Below the pieces are notes generated by a model. The model did not search any database. It saw nothing but the letters and a program-made list of their open reading frames with translations, and was not told the origin of the DNA. The position numbers and the translations under genes were made by a program. DNA of 64,000 nucleotides from contig NC_016599.1 in the NCBI RefSeq assembly GCF_000236705.1, positions 930,001 through 994,000 of the forward strand, read 5' to 3'. The stretch is from Owenweeksia hongkongensis DSM 17368 (GTDB lineage: Bacteria; Bacteroidota; Bacteroidia; Flavobacteriales; Schleiferiaceae). Below are positions 33,133 through 42,558 of the stretch, piece by piece. Each line of letters starts with the position of its first letter. Position 1 is the stretch's first letter.

Positions 33133-33891
33133 ATGAAAATTTTAGGAATTATCCCTTCACGTTTTGGTTCTTCCCGTCTTGAAGGAAAACCTCTCGCTGA
33201 TATTAATGGAAAACCAATGATACAGTGGGTTTACGAGCGAGCTCAGGAAGCCCTTACAGATGTGGTAGTTGCCACCGATGACGAACGCATAATGGCGGCT
33301 GTCGCCAAATTTGGCGGTAAAACGGTAATGACCGGAGTACATCACAATAGTGGAACCAACCGATGTCTCGAAGCTTTTGAAATTTACAATGCCGAGAATA
33401 ACATCAATCCTGAAGTGATCATAAATATTCAGGGCGATGAACCCCTTTTGGAGCCCGAACTATTGCAAGCTTTGGCTTCATGCTTTGATGATAAAAGTGT
33501 AGAAATGGCCACTTTAGCAAGTGCCGTGACTTCCAATGAAGATTTGTTGGGCGACAGCACCGTTTTCCTAACCATGGACAAAAATCAGGATGCCTTATAT
33601 TTTAGCAGATCGCCCATCCCTCATGCGCGTGGTGTTAAAAAAGAAGAATGGTTAAACCATCATAAATACTGGAGGCATATTGGCCTTTACGCATTTACAC
33701 CAGCTGCGCTGAAGCATTTTGCAGAAATGCCCGGAAGTAGTCTGGAGCAAGCTGAGGCCTTGGAACAACTACGCTGGCTGGAGGATGGAAAAAAACTAAG
33801 GGTTGCAAAAACTGATCACTCTGGTATTTCAGTAGACACTCCCGCTGATCTAGAAAAAGTAAGGAGAATAGTAGCTGAAGGAAATCTGTGA
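33133..33891 (+). CDS. kdsB: 3-deoxy-manno-octulosonate cytidylyltransferase
   Basis: KdsB activates Kdo as CMP-Kdo for lipopolysaccharide inner-core synthesis in the cytoplasm. The 252-residue protein has the nucleotide-binding IIPSRFGSSRLEGKPL (5-20), VVVATDDERI, NIQGDEPLL (about 97-105) and FSRSPIPHAR motifs. Length is normal. The following gene starts within its stop codon (TGATG), so the two are coupled. Confidence 0.95.
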   Translation: MKILGIIPSRFGSSRLEGKPLADINGKPMIQWVYERAQEALTDVVVATDDERIMAAVAKFGGKTVMTGVHHNSGTNRCLEAFEIYNAENNINPEVIINIQGDEPLLEPELLQALASCFDDKSVEMATLASAVTSNEDLLGDSTVFLTMDKNQDALYFSRSPIPHARGVKKEEWLNHHKYWRHIGLYAFTPAALKHFAEMPGSSLEQAEALEQLRWLEDGKKLRVAKTDHSGISVDTPADLEKVRRIVAEGNL

Positions 33892-34658
33892 TGAAGTACA
33901 GTGACTTAAAAGAGCTGCTAAACGAAAAAGCACTTCGATACAATTCTACTGAATTTATAGAATCTGACCCCATTCTAATCCCTCATCTTTTTACCAAGAA
34001 AGAAGATATTGAGATCAGTGGATTTTTAGCCGCAACTATAGCTTGGGGGCAACGCCCCACTATTATTAAGAATGCCAAACGCTTGGTTGAAGGGATGGAT
34101 TTTGCTCCACATAATTTTATTCTAAACCACACTCCAAAAGACTTACAGCGCTTTGAAGGTTTTGTGCACCGTACCTTCAATTATGATGACTTGCTGTTTT
34201 TCATCACTTCTTTGCGAAACATTTATTTGCGCCATGATTCTTTGGAAAACTGCTTTACGCCAAAGAGTGGTGATGAAAACTTAAAGAATGGCATCAATAA
34301 TTTCAGGAATATATTTTTTGAGATTGACCATTTGAAAAGAAGCAAAAAGCACGTTTCTGATCCTTTTAGAAATTCTGCTTGCAAGCGGATAAATATGTAT
34401 CTAAGGTGGATGGTTCGCCCGAATGATGCGGGTGTAGATTTTGGTATTTGGAAAAATATTTCGCCTTCGCTACTCTCCTGCCCGCTTGATGTTCATACTG
34501 GAAATGTAGCGCGAGCACTGGGACTTCTTAAGCGCAAGCAAAATGATTGGAAAGCTGTGGAAGAGCTGGATGCTTCACTTAGAAAGTTCAACCCTGAAGA
34601 TCCAGTGATTTATGATTTTGCCTTATTTGGGATGGGCGTTTTTGAGAATATTAAGTAG
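33891..34658 (+). CDS. TIGR02757 family (DUF2400) protein
   Basis: A 255-residue soluble protein starting at the ATG at 33891 that overlaps the kdsB TGA by one base; a GTG one codon earlier is not needed. The family pattern is visible: FLAATIAWGQRPTII (about 46-60), FVHRTFNYDDLLFF, SACKRINMYLRWMVR (about 164-178), DFGIW and PLDVHTGNVARALG. The helix-hairpin-like C-terminus recalls DNA glycosylase folds, but no activity is known for the family. Confidence 0.85.
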   Translation: MKYSDLKELLNEKALRYNSTEFIESDPILIPHLFTKKEDIEISGFLAATIAWGQRPTIIKNAKRLVEGMDFAPHNFILNHTPKDLQRFEGFVHRTFNYDDLLFFITSLRNIYLRHDSLENCFTPKSGDENLKNGINNFRNIFFEIDHLKRSKKHVSDPFRNSACKRINMYLRWMVRPNDAGVDFGIWKNISPSLLSCPLDVHTGNVARALGLLKRKQNDWKAVEELDASLRKFNPEDPVIYDFALFGMGVFENIK

Positions 34659-34663
34659 AAAAC

Positions 34664-35311
34664 CTAAGAAACCAACTTCTTTATTTCTTTGGACTCGTAA
34701 ACTTCATTAGCAATATCAAGGTTGGCTACTTTATGCATCGCCTCAGCTACTTCGCTAGCCTGAATGCCTTTGTATTTGGATGGAATCAAAAAGCCAAAGA
34801 CTTTCATTACCACTTTGCCGAAAGCTTCGCCAAACCGGAATTCTTCCCTATTACCCAACAGCATTGATGGCCGGAAAATATGAAGGTGAGGAATACTCAT
34901 TTTGCGTAAAGCATCTTCCATTTGGCCTTTCACTCTTGGGTAGAACATTTTGCTATCTGCATTTGCACCTAAAGAACTTACAACCAAAAACTTCTTCATA
35001 CCTCCTGCAAGCCCAGCTTGCGCTGAATGAATCGGAATTCCAAAGTCTATTTGTTTGTAATCACTTACATCCGGAGTTTTACTTTGGGTAGTGCCAATGC
35101 AGCAAAAAATATGATCTGCAGGAATTGGTTCTTTGAAGAAATCTTCATTTGTAAGATTTCCAACTTTTACAGAAAGCCTGGGGTGTGAAATATCTAATGA
35201 CTTACGGGTATACACCAACACTTCATCATAACTTTCATCATTCAAAAGTATCTGAAGCAATTCGCTTCCCACAAGACCTGTGGCCCCAAGTATGCATGCC
35301 TTCTTATTCAA
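34664..35311 (-). CDS. NAD(P)-binding Rossmann protein (atypical SDR / HTATIP2-like)
   Basis: The 215-residue protein has an N-terminal dinucleotide-binding motif GATGLVGSEL (9-18), VYTRKSL after the second strand, IFCCIGTTQSK and a VVSSLGAN strand (about 107-114) with YPRVKGQMEDAL supplying the Tyr-x3-Lys pair. It is of the NmrA/HTATIP2-like class with unknown substrate. The start is a TTG at 35311, since the Rossmann strand begins immediately and no ATG exists upstream; it overlaps the preceding gene by 8 bp. Confidence 0.75.
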   Translation of the reverse strand: MNKKACILGATGLVGSELLQILLNDESYDEVLVYTRKSLDISHPRLSVKVGNLTNEDFFKEPIPADHIFCCIGTTQSKTPDVSDYKQIDFGIPIHSAQAGLAGGMKKFLVVSSLGANADSKMFYPRVKGQMEDALRKMSIPHLHIFRPSMLLGNREEFRFGEAFGKVVMKVFGFLIPSKYKGIQASEVAEAMHKVANLDIANEVYESKEIKKLVS

Positions 35312-35795
35312 TTCCCAAACTTTGATTTAGATCTATTACTTCCCAGTGCCAACCCTTTTCGGTTTTAAATGTGCGCTTACCAGCCCACCTTAAAAGTAAA
35401 CCACCACCAAAAAAAGATGCAGCTGTAATCCATTGTCCGTTGGTCAAACCTCCTTCATAGCTACTAGTGGCTCGGTTTATCAGTCCTAATGTAGTAAATA
35501 GCAGCGCACCACCGGCCAAAGCAGTTCCGGTAACCGTCATTATTTCGTTGTGTGTTCTAAAAGCTACAACATCTGTCAACTCATACGTTTTGCCATTTAC
35601 AGTAATAGCTGTTAGTGTAACGTCATTCAATATTCCTTTAGTGAATTTTGTGCTTTCCGAGGTTTTAAAAGTTACTCTCTCGTTCAAGCCTATTCGCTCT
35701 TTTGGGAATTCATTTCCCTTTTTTATGTACAAGTATTTTTGAGCAGAAAGCCCAATTACACCAAGGGCAAAAATCATCGTAAAGAATATTCTCAT
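35304..35795 (-). CDS. exported protein of unknown function
   Basis: A 163-residue protein with a signal peptide (MRIFFTMIFALGVIGLSAQK), a beta-rich region (about 22-85) and a hydrophobic glycine-rich segment at about 92-110. No domain recognised. Its start is adjacent to the rhomboid gene stop and its end overlaps the Rossmann-protein gene, making a three-gene minus-strand unit. Confidence 0.55.
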   Translation of the reverse strand: MRIFFTMIFALGVIGLSAQKYLYIKKGNEFPKERIGLNERVTFKTSESTKFTKGILNDVTLTAITVNGKTYELTDVVAFRTHNEIMTVTGTALAGGALLFTTLGLINRATSSYEGGLTNGQWITAASFFGGGLLLRWAGKRTFKTEKGWHWEVIDLNQSLGIE

Positions 35796-36575
35796 CTAGC
35801 TGTCAGCGTTTAAATCGTCCGGTTCTTTTGTCCTGTAAATATACCTTATCCCGTGATTACTGCCTGAATATTCTTCCCATGCTTCTCTGTTCCATATCTC
35901 CTCGGGAATATCATCGTGACTTTCAGCTTCTTCAACTTCTTCCTCTACCAACTCCCAACTATATTTTTTGCTCCTTGGTGGTGATTTTCTATAATATATG
36001 GCCAGACCAAAACCGGCAAAAGCACCGCCAAGGTGAGCTTCCCAGCTTACAGTATCTTCAATGGGTAAAATTCCCCATACCAGGCTTCCATAAAAAAATA
36101 CAACCAAAAGGGATAGTGCTAAAAGATTAGCTTGCTTACGCAAAATGCCACACAAGAATATAAATCCTGCCAAAGCATAAATTAAACCTGATGCACCGAT
36201 GTGATAACTTTCACGTCCTATAAGCCAAGTCATAAGCCCCGAGGCGAGCCAGCTCACTATTATTACCTTCCATGCTATTCGGGGATAGAAATAAAACAAG
36301 CCTGCACCAAGCGCTAAAATGGGGAATGTATTATTTACCAAATGCATGAGACTACCATGAATAAGTGGCGAAGTGAAAATCCCGAACATACCTGCTGCAG
36401 AACCTGGTAAAACACCCAGGTGATACAGATCTAGCATAAAGCGGGAATCTGCCCAAAAAATCACCCATAATAAAAGGACAAAGTAAAAAGGCCTCAGCAT
36501 ATATAATCTGCCAGAACCTCCTGATTCTTGATTAGAATCTTCAAGAGCGGTATGAGTTTTGTTCACCTGTTGCAC
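35796..36575 (-). CDS. rhomboid family intramembrane serine protease
   Basis: The protein has six or so transmembrane helices with the rhomboid catalytic dyad: Ser in GASGLIYALAGF (about 128-139) and His in AHLGGAFAGFGLA (about 177-189), plus the WR-like early loop region replaced by LVNN at about 78. It cleaves helices within the membrane. The given start is a GTG at 36575; an ATG at 36500 would remove 25 residues of polar sequence. The soluble C-terminal tail is acidic. Divergent from rarA. Confidence 0.8.
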   Translation of the reverse strand: MQQVNKTHTALEDSNQESGGSGRLYMLRPFYFVLLLWVIFWADSRFMLDLYHLGVLPGSAAGMFGIFTSPLIHGSLMHLVNNTFPILALGAGLFYFYPRIAWKVIIVSWLASGLMTWLIGRESYHIGASGLIYALAGFIFLCGILRKQANLLALSLLVVFFYGSLVWGILPIEDTVSWEAHLGGAFAGFGLAIYYRKSPPRSKKYSWELVEEEVEEAESHDDIPEEIWNREAWEEYSGSNHGIRYIYRTKEPDDLNADS

Positions 36576-36623
36576 GCGTTTAAATATAGTATTTTTACCG
36601 TTTTCAAAATCAGAAATTCAAGT

Positions 36624-37895
36624 ATGTCTGCACCCTTAGCCGAGCGTCTTCGGCCAAAAAGTTTTGACGATTATATAGGCCAGGAAGAACTACTTGGCAA
36701 AAATGGTTCCCTAAAAAAACTCTTGAATCAAAAAATAGTTCCCTCTATGATTTTTTGGGGACCACCAGGAGTAGGAAAAACTACTTTGGCCGGACTGATT
36801 GCCAAAGAGGTGGATCGCCCATTTTTTACTTTGAGTGCCATAAATTCTGGTGTGAAAGATGTGCGTGAAGTAATTCAAAAAGCTGAAAACCAAGGGATTT
36901 TTGCGCAAGGAAAGACGCCTATCCTCTTTATTGATGAAATTCACAGATTCAGTAAATCACAACAAGATAGTTTGCTAGGTGCTGTAGAAAAAGGCACTAT
37001 AAATTTGATAGGGGCTACTACTGAAAACCCAAGCTTTGAGGTAATCAGTGCGTTATTGTCACGCTGTCAGGTGTATGTGCTCAAAGCTATGGATAAGGAA
37101 GCCTTGGATATACTTATAGATCGAGCACTTGAGCAAGATAAATGGTTAAAATCCAAAAAGCTTGTATTGAAAGAACGTCAGGCACTTTTGCGCTACAGCG
37201 GAGGTGATGCCAGGAAGCTACTAAACACCCTTGAGCTTGTAGCCGGCAACATAGCGGAAGGTGAACCTATCACTAATGAAACGGTGGAGCAATTGCTTCG
37301 TAGCCGACCTTCGATGTATGATAAAAATGGGGAGCAGCATTACGACATTATTTCAGCTTTAATAAAATCAATACGCGGCAGTGACCCCAATGCAGCAGTT
37401 TATTGGTTGGCCCGAATGATAGAAGGTGGTGAAGATCCAAGCTTTATTGCACGAAGACTTTTAATTTCTGCAAGTGAAGATGTAGGCATGGCTAACCCGA
37501 ATGCACTGCTATTGGCCAACACTACTTTTGATGCAGTGAAGAAAATTGGCTGGCCTGAAAGTCGAATAATACTATCGCAATGTACGGTATATTTGGCGAC
37601 ATCGTCAAAAAGTAATGCTAGCTATGAAGCGATAGGAAAAGCACAAGCCTTAATAAAAGAAACGGGTGATTTGCCCGTTCCCCTTCATATAAGAAATGCT
37701 CCAACCAAATTGATGAAAGAACTTGGCTATGGAGCCGATTACAAATATTCGCACGCTCATGAAGGTAACTTTGCAGATCAGGAATATCTGCCAAAAGAAG
37801 TTTCTTCAACAACTTTATATAATCCGGGAAATAATCCTAAAGAAAGTGGAATACGTCAATGGCTACAAAAACTTTGGCCCAAGTATAAATACTAG
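36624..37895 (+). CDS. rarA: replication-associated recombination protein A (AAA+ ATPase)
   Basis: RarA (MgsA, Mgs1/WRNIP1 homologue) acts at stalled forks. The 423-residue protein starts at MSAPLAERLRPKSFDDY (ATG 36624); the upstream frame is not conserved in character. Motifs: Walker A GPPGVGKTT (about 47-55), Walker B LFIDEIHRFSK, sensor-1 GATTENPSF, and the C-terminal tetramerisation region with SIRGSDPNAAVYWLARM and YKYSHAHE near the end. Normal length. Confidence 0.95.
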   Translation: MSAPLAERLRPKSFDDYIGQEELLGKNGSLKKLLNQKIVPSMIFWGPPGVGKTTLAGLIAKEVDRPFFTLSAINSGVKDVREVIQKAENQGIFAQGKTPILFIDEIHRFSKSQQDSLLGAVEKGTINLIGATTENPSFEVISALLSRCQVYVLKAMDKEALDILIDRALEQDKWLKSKKLVLKERQALLRYSGGDARKLLNTLELVAGNIAEGEPITNETVEQLLRSRPSMYDKNGEQHYDIISALIKSIRGSDPNAAVYWLARMIEGGEDPSFIARRLLISASEDVGMANPNALLLANTTFDAVKKIGWPESRIILSQCTVYLATSSKSNASYEAIGKAQALIKETGDLPVPLHIRNAPTKLMKELGYGADYKYSHAHEGNFADQEYLPKEVSSTTLYNPGNNPKESGIRQWLQKLWPKYKY

Positions 37896-37956
37896 ATTTT
37901 TTAAAAACCAATTATCTTGGCCGTTTCAATATCGATCACATACTCAGAAATAATTC

Positions 37957-38445
37957 ATGAAATATCTATTCCTTCTTATTACTCTATTTACAATTAATGT
38001 TGCCCACGCTCAAACTCAAGAAGATTTTGATGAAATGGGCCGGAAAGTACTAAGCATGGTTACCGATAGTGTTCCAGCTCAAACGCTTCAATTCATTCGC
38101 AGAAGCGAGTATTTTGAAGTGATTGATAAACAACCAATTTCGGACAATCAAAAAAGCATTCTTAAGCAAAAGCTTAATGTTAACCTCAGTGATCAACATA
38201 GTGTGGTACAAAATAGCCTAACTGGACTGAGGGAAACTTATGAAGTAGAGCGTAAAGAGGGTGCTACGTTTGAATATCATGAAACTATTTATGAATTGAT
38301 GGATCGAAGTGTAGACACTTACACTGCAAAAACCACCTATTTATATAAAAGTGGTAAAACACAAACCTTAGTTTCCTTTATCTACGATGTAGCGTGGTTG
38401 GGCAATCGCTTTGTGCTGATTGGGGAAATAAAAGAAGACTTCTAA
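37957..38445 (+). CDS. exported protein of unknown function
   Basis: The 162-residue protein has a signal peptide (MKYLFLLITLFTINVAHAQ) and a mixed alpha/beta body with a C-terminal beta region (TKTTYLYKSG, LVSFIYDVAWLGNRFVLIG). No named domain is recognised; the shape recalls small NTF2-like or PepSY-like exported proteins. Its stop overlaps the convergent pcm stop by 4 bp. Confidence 0.55.
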   Translation: MKYLFLLITLFTINVAHAQTQEDFDEMGRKVLSMVTDSVPAQTLQFIRRSEYFEVIDKQPISDNQKSILKQKLNVNLSDQHSVVQNSLTGLRETYEVERKEGATFEYHETIYELMDRSVDTYTAKTTYLYKSGKTQTLVSFIYDVAWLGNRFVLIGEIKEDF

Positions 38446-39086
38446 ACGTTTTTGCTGCCAAGCATTGGCACAAACCTAAAGTCTCCAAAATCTTCTACAC
38501 TAAAACTTCCATCGGCATCGCGGATTACAAGCTTCATCACTTGGCTCCCCTCACCCACTGGTATTACCATTCGTGCTCCAATGGACATTTGAGCTAACAG
38601 TTTTTCAGGAATTTTTGGTGCCCCGCAAGTTACTATGATTCGCTCAAAAGGAGCAAAAGAAGGCAGTCCGGCAAAGCCGTCTCCAAATTTCATATCAAAG
38701 TAGTAGCCCAGCTTTCGCATGGTTTGACGCGTAATGTCAAAAAGCTCTTTTTGTCTTTCTATGGAGTGTACTTTGCAGCCCATTTCATGAAGTACTGATG
38801 CTTGATAACCGCTACCAGTTCCTATTTCCAGTACTTTCATTCCTGGTTTTACTTGCAGCAATTCACTTTGAAATGCAACAGTGTATGGTTGTGAAATAGT
38901 TTGCCCTGCCGCAATTGGAAAGGCTTTGTCCTGATAGGCAAAATCTTCAAAAGAAGAATCCATAAAAAGATGACGTGGAATTTTCCCAATAGCCTTCAAA
39001 ACCTCTGGTTGTCTTATTCCTTTAGTAATAAGCAATTTTACAAGCTTATTTCTTTGTCCTTTATGTCTTGGTAAATCGTTGAGCAT
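38442..39086 (-). CDS. pcm: protein-L-isoaspartate(D-aspartate) O-methyltransferase
   Basis: Pcm methylates isoaspartyl residues for protein repair. The 214-residue protein has the SAM-binding VLEIGTGSGYQASVL (about 85-99), the family PCMT motif FPIAAGQTISQPYTVA (about 56-71) and IIVTCGAPKIPEKLLAQ. Length matches the family. Transcribed alone, divergent from the Gfo/Idh/MocA gene. Confidence 0.95.
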   Translation of the reverse strand: MLNDLPRHKGQRNKLVKLLITKGIRQPEVLKAIGKIPRHLFMDSSFEDFAYQDKAFPIAAGQTISQPYTVAFQSELLQVKPGMKVLEIGTGSGYQASVLHEMGCKVHSIERQKELFDITRQTMRKLGYYFDMKFGDGFAGLPSFAPFERIIVTCGAPKIPEKLLAQMSIGARMVIPVGEGSQVMKLVIRDADGSFSVEDFGDFRFVPMLGSKNV

Positions 39087-39181
39087 AGCTCGGCAAAATT
39101 GAGAAATAAACGCGCTTATTGATACACCCTACTCCCAAAGATAATTAACAAAAATCTGTGAATACCTAAATCCTGTATTTA

Positions 39182-39211
39182 TTGAGAACAGAGGCAAATG
39201 CCCTACATTTG
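39182..39211 (+). promoter_or_regulatory. candidate promoter of the Gfo/Idh/MocA oxidoreductase gene
   Basis: TTG at 39182-39184 and TACATTTG at 39204-39211 are separated by 19 bp, matching the Bacteroidota TTTG / TAnnTTTG layout with a partial first box. The start site would be near 39217, about 15 nt before the ATG. Confidence 0.55.
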
Positions 39212-39231
39212 CGAAAAGTATCCAAAATAAT

Positions 39232-40218
39232 ATGCTGAAAGTAGGCGTACTCGGTGCTGGCCACCTAGGAAAAATTCACCTGAAGTGTCTTAGTAATTTA
39301 CCAGAACATTATAATGTAGTTGGCTTTTACGATGCTAACCCTGAAGTGGCAGCGAAGGTTAGTGATGAAATGGGTATTCCATTTTTTAGAACCATTGACG
39401 AGCTAATAGCTGCTGTAGATGTAGTGGATATTGTTACTCCAACACTCAACCACTACGACTGTGCTGTAAAAGCTTTAAAAGCTTGTAAGCATATTTTTAT
39501 AGAGAAACCAATCACCGAAACTGCTTCTCAGGCCAAGCAATTGATTAAGCTTACAGAAGAAGCGGGTGTTTTGGCACAAGTGGGCCATGTGGAGCGCTTT
39601 AATCCTGCATACCTTTCCGCAAGAAACTATATTCAAAACCCAATGTTTATTGAAACCCACCGCTTAGCGGAATTCAACCCTCGCGGAACAGATGTGCCTG
39701 TGGTTTTGGATTTGATGATTCATGATATAGACATTGTGTTAAGTGTAGTAAAGTCAAACATTAAAAAGATAAATGCCAGTGGTGTAGCGGTGGTAAGTGA
39801 CACTCCTGATATTGCCAATGCTAGAATAGAATTTGACAGTGGTTGCGTGGCCAATCTTACGGCCAGTAGAATTTCCTTAAAAAACATGCGTAAGACGCGT
39901 ATCTTCCAGCGTGATGCCTATGTTACAATCGACTTTTTAGAGAAATCCAGCGAAGTAATTCGCATGAAAGACGAGGTTGATCACAATGATCCATTCGCTA
40001 TGATCATGGATTTAGGTAATGGAAAGGAAAAACAAATTTATTTTGAACAGCCTGAATCCCTAAAAACCAACGCCATACAGGAAGAACTACAATCTTTTGC
40101 GATAGCTATCAATAAAAAGGGTGATGTGAGCGTTACCCTTGAAGATGGTTACCAAGCTTTGGATGTTGCCACTCAAATCTTGGAAAAAATAAACCTTAAT
40201 CTTAACGTTATCGCCTAA
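39232..40218 (+). CDS. Gfo/Idh/MocA family NAD(P)-dependent oxidoreductase
   Basis: The 328-residue protein has an N-terminal Rossmann domain (VGVLGAGHLGKIHLKCL, 3-19), the catalytic EKPITET (about 91-97, Lys92) and a C-terminal alpha/beta domain beginning VGHVERFNPAY. Members oxidise or reduce sugars and related compounds; location upstream of a glycosylphosphotransferase suggests nucleotide-sugar or glycan precursor metabolism, which is inference. It is 3 bp from the lipoprotein gene downstream. Confidence 0.85.
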   Translation: MLKVGVLGAGHLGKIHLKCLSNLPEHYNVVGFYDANPEVAAKVSDEMGIPFFRTIDELIAAVDVVDIVTPTLNHYDCAVKALKACKHIFIEKPITETASQAKQLIKLTEEAGVLAQVGHVERFNPAYLSARNYIQNPMFIETHRLAEFNPRGTDVPVVLDLMIHDIDIVLSVVKSNIKKINASGVAVVSDTPDIANARIEFDSGCVANLTASRISLKNMRKTRIFQRDAYVTIDFLEKSSEVIRMKDEVDHNDPFAMIMDLGNGKEKQIYFEQPESLKTNAIQEELQSFAIAINKKGDVSVTLEDGYQALDVATQILEKINLNLNVIA

Positions 40219-40221
40219 TAC

Positions 40222-41139
40222 ATGGCTAAAAAATACTTGAAAACGGCTTTTGCCGCTGTATTTCTATTTACCCTATTGAGCTGTGCTAAGGAAAGTAAAG
40301 AGGCTAAAAAACCTGTTTATCTTTCTATTGAAGACATGTTTGTTACTACAAACTATAGTTTGGAAGGAACATCTCATATGCAAATAACAACAGTTTGGCT
40401 TGAGGTAAATGGAAAATCTATAGGTGCATTTGAAATGCCTGCCACACCTCCTGTTATTCTAAATGAAGGAAGTAATAAAATACGCTTGTACGAAGGTATT
40501 ACCATGAATGGCATTGATGCTTCTCGCGCTATTTATGATCGTTTGGATTATATAGAGTTTGACACCACTTATGTTCCGTCTGGCAGAGAAGTAGCGGATA
40601 CAATGGTCTTGACTAAAGGACAACGTACAACTAATTACGCTAGTTTTTCTCAAATTGATATTTTAGAAACTTTTGATAATGCAGGCTTAAGTTTTGAAAA
40701 AACCAGTAGTAGCGATACCTCCATAATAAAGAGCAATAACCCTTCAGATTGGTTTATAAATCCACAGGATCCGACAGAGAATAATGGTAAATGTGGTGTG
40801 CTTTATACTAACTCAAAAGCAGATTATGCTGAAGTGGCAACCGTAAATTCTTATGATTTGCCAAGTGCTAACCTGAACGTGTATCTGGAAATGAATTATC
40901 GCTCAAACATTCCTATGATAGTTGGGGTAATTGCAGAAACTTCAACCGGTGCAATTGAGCAAAAAGCAACTTTGGGAATCAATCCAAAAGAAGACTGGAA
41001 TAAGATTTATGTAAATCTGGTAACTGAAACCAGTAGCTATTTTGATGGTACCAAATACAAAATTTTCATATCCGCTGAGCATCAATCAGGCCTAGATACA
41101 GGCTATGTTTATTTAGATAATCTCAAGTTAGTGTATTAG
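40222..41139 (+). CDS. lipoprotein of unknown function
   Basis: A 305-residue protein with lipobox LLSC (about 19-22) after a hydrophobic signal. The body is mostly beta: an N-terminal domain (about 35-130) with a SIEDMFVTTNYSLEGTSHMQ opening and a C-terminal jelly-roll-like domain (about 150-305) ending GYVYLDNLKLVY, a shape seen in carbohydrate-binding modules. No named family recognised. It lies between the oxidoreductase and the glycosylphosphotransferase with gaps of 3 and 6 bp. Confidence 0.6.
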   Translation: MAKKYLKTAFAAVFLFTLLSCAKESKEAKKPVYLSIEDMFVTTNYSLEGTSHMQITTVWLEVNGKSIGAFEMPATPPVILNEGSNKIRLYEGITMNGIDASRAIYDRLDYIEFDTTYVPSGREVADTMVLTKGQRTTNYASFSQIDILETFDNAGLSFEKTSSSDTSIIKSNNPSDWFINPQDPTENNGKCGVLYTNSKADYAEVATVNSYDLPSANLNVYLEMNYRSNIPMIVGVIAETSTGAIEQKATLGINPKEDWNKIYVNLVTETSSYFDGTKYKIFISAEHQSGLDTGYVYLDNLKLVY

Positions 41140-41145
41140 GAGCCT

Positions 41146-42558
41146 ATGAAAAACGATACTCTACAACGATTTAAATATATTTTAATGGACACTGTGGCTG
41201 CTATTTGCAGCTACACCATTTTATATGTATTTCGTAGGGTAGTTACCGAGTCCGGGCGTTTTGAAGTAAATGAGCTAAGCTTCAATAATTCGTATTATTT
41301 AGGGTTACTCCTCATTCCCGCCTTTTGGATCATCGTTTATTTTGTCACTGCATTTTATAGAGACATCTATCGAAGATCCCGCCTTAAGGAACTTATTTAC
41401 ACCTTCAACGCTTCCTTGCTTGGAGGTATTTTCATCTTCTTCGCCCTCATACTGGATGATTGGGTAGAAAACTATACCGATTATTACCGCGGTTTTCTGG
41501 TTTATTTTGTGAGCCATTTTGTACTTACAGGGTTTGGCAGGTTTATTATCAGTAGTAATACTGCGCATCGTATTCGCAAAGGAAAGATCTCATTTAACAC
41601 CCTTCTTATTGGCAGTAATGACAAAGCAGCAGAGCTTTATACAGAAATTGGAAATCGCACAAAAACCGGGAATCAATTTGTTGGTTTTGTGAGTGTTCAC
41701 AACAACATCCATGTGTTAGTCGAAAAAAACCTTGAACATTTGGGCACCCACACCCAACTTCCGGAAGTAATTGAACGATATAGTATTGAAGAGGTAATCA
41801 TTGCCATTGAATCATCCGAGCACGAAAAGCTCGAAAACATCATCAATATTTTGCAGGATACCGATGTGAAGGTAAAAATGATACCCGATACGTATGATAT
41901 CATTTCGGGTAAAGTAAAGATGGAGGCTCTTGCCTCTGCACCGCTTATTGAGTTAAATCATGAGCTAATGCCTTTGTGGCAATCAGTGGTAAAACGCGTT
42001 TTTGACATTGTTGTTTCTGCCTTACTTCTCATTCTGCTTTCTCCCCTTCTTATTTTCTCCGCTATTATGGTAAAATTATCCAGCGATGGACCTATTTTTT
42101 ACACACAGGTACGAAGTGGTGAAAATGCTAAGGACTTTAGCATGATAAAATTTAGAAGTATGTGTGTAGATGCTGAAAAAGATGGCCCACAACTTAGTAG
42201 TGAAAATGATTCACGCATTACCAAATGGGGGCGCATTATGCGAAAGTATCGACTAGATGAGCTACCACAATTTTGGAATGTCCTTATCGGAGATATGTCT
42301 ATCGTTGGGCCACGTCCAGAACGTCAATATTATATTGATCTTATCAAACAAAAAGCACCACACTACAAGCATGTACAACGCGTGAAGCCTGGCATTACCT
42401 CTTGGGGAATGGTGAAGTTTGGATATGCTGAAAATGTAGATGAAATGGTACAGCGCCTCAAGTATGACATCATTTACATTGAAAACATGAACCTTTTCAA
42501 TGACTTGAAAATTCTTATTTACACAGTGCTTATTGTTCTTCAGGGAAGAGGAAAGTAA
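41146..42558 (+). CDS. exopolysaccharide polyprenyl glycosylphosphotransferase (bacterial sugar transferase)
   Basis: This integral membrane enzyme moves a hexose-1-phosphate from a nucleotide sugar to undecaprenyl phosphate, starting surface glycan units. The 470-residue protein has four N-terminal helices, a CoA-binding-like middle domain (about 145-270), then the catalytic domain from about 280: KRVFDIVVSALLLI, DGPIFYTQVRSG, MIKFRSM, YRLDELPQFWNVL and SIVGPRPERQYY. It is of the WbaP/WcaJ type. The next ATG overlaps its stop by one base. Confidence 0.9.
   Translation: MKNDTLQRFKYILMDTVAAICSYTILYVFRRVVTESGRFEVNELSFNNSYYLGLLLIPAFWIIVYFVTAFYRDIYRRSRLKELIYTFNASLLGGIFIFFALILDDWVENYTDYYRGFLVYFVSHFVLTGFGRFIISSNTAHRIRKGKISFNTLLIGSNDKAAELYTEIGNRTKTGNQFVGFVSVHNNIHVLVEKNLEHLGTHTQLPEVIERYSIEEVIIAIESSEHEKLENIINILQDTDVKVKMIPDTYDIISGKVKMEALASAPLIELNHELMPLWQSVVKRVFDIVVSALLLILLSPLLIFSAIMVKLSSDGPIFYTQVRSGENAKDFSMIKFRSMCVDAEKDGPQLSSENDSRITKWGRIMRKYRLDELPQFWNVLIGDMSIVGPRPERQYYIDLIKQKAPHYKHVQRVKPGITSWGMVKFGYAENVDEMVQRLKYDIIYIENMNLFNDLKILIYTVLIVLQGRGK

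Noticed and set aside
36528-36623. 32-codon upstream extension of rarA
   Set aside because: The RarA family begins at MSAPLAERLRP; the extension overlaps the divergent rhomboid start region.
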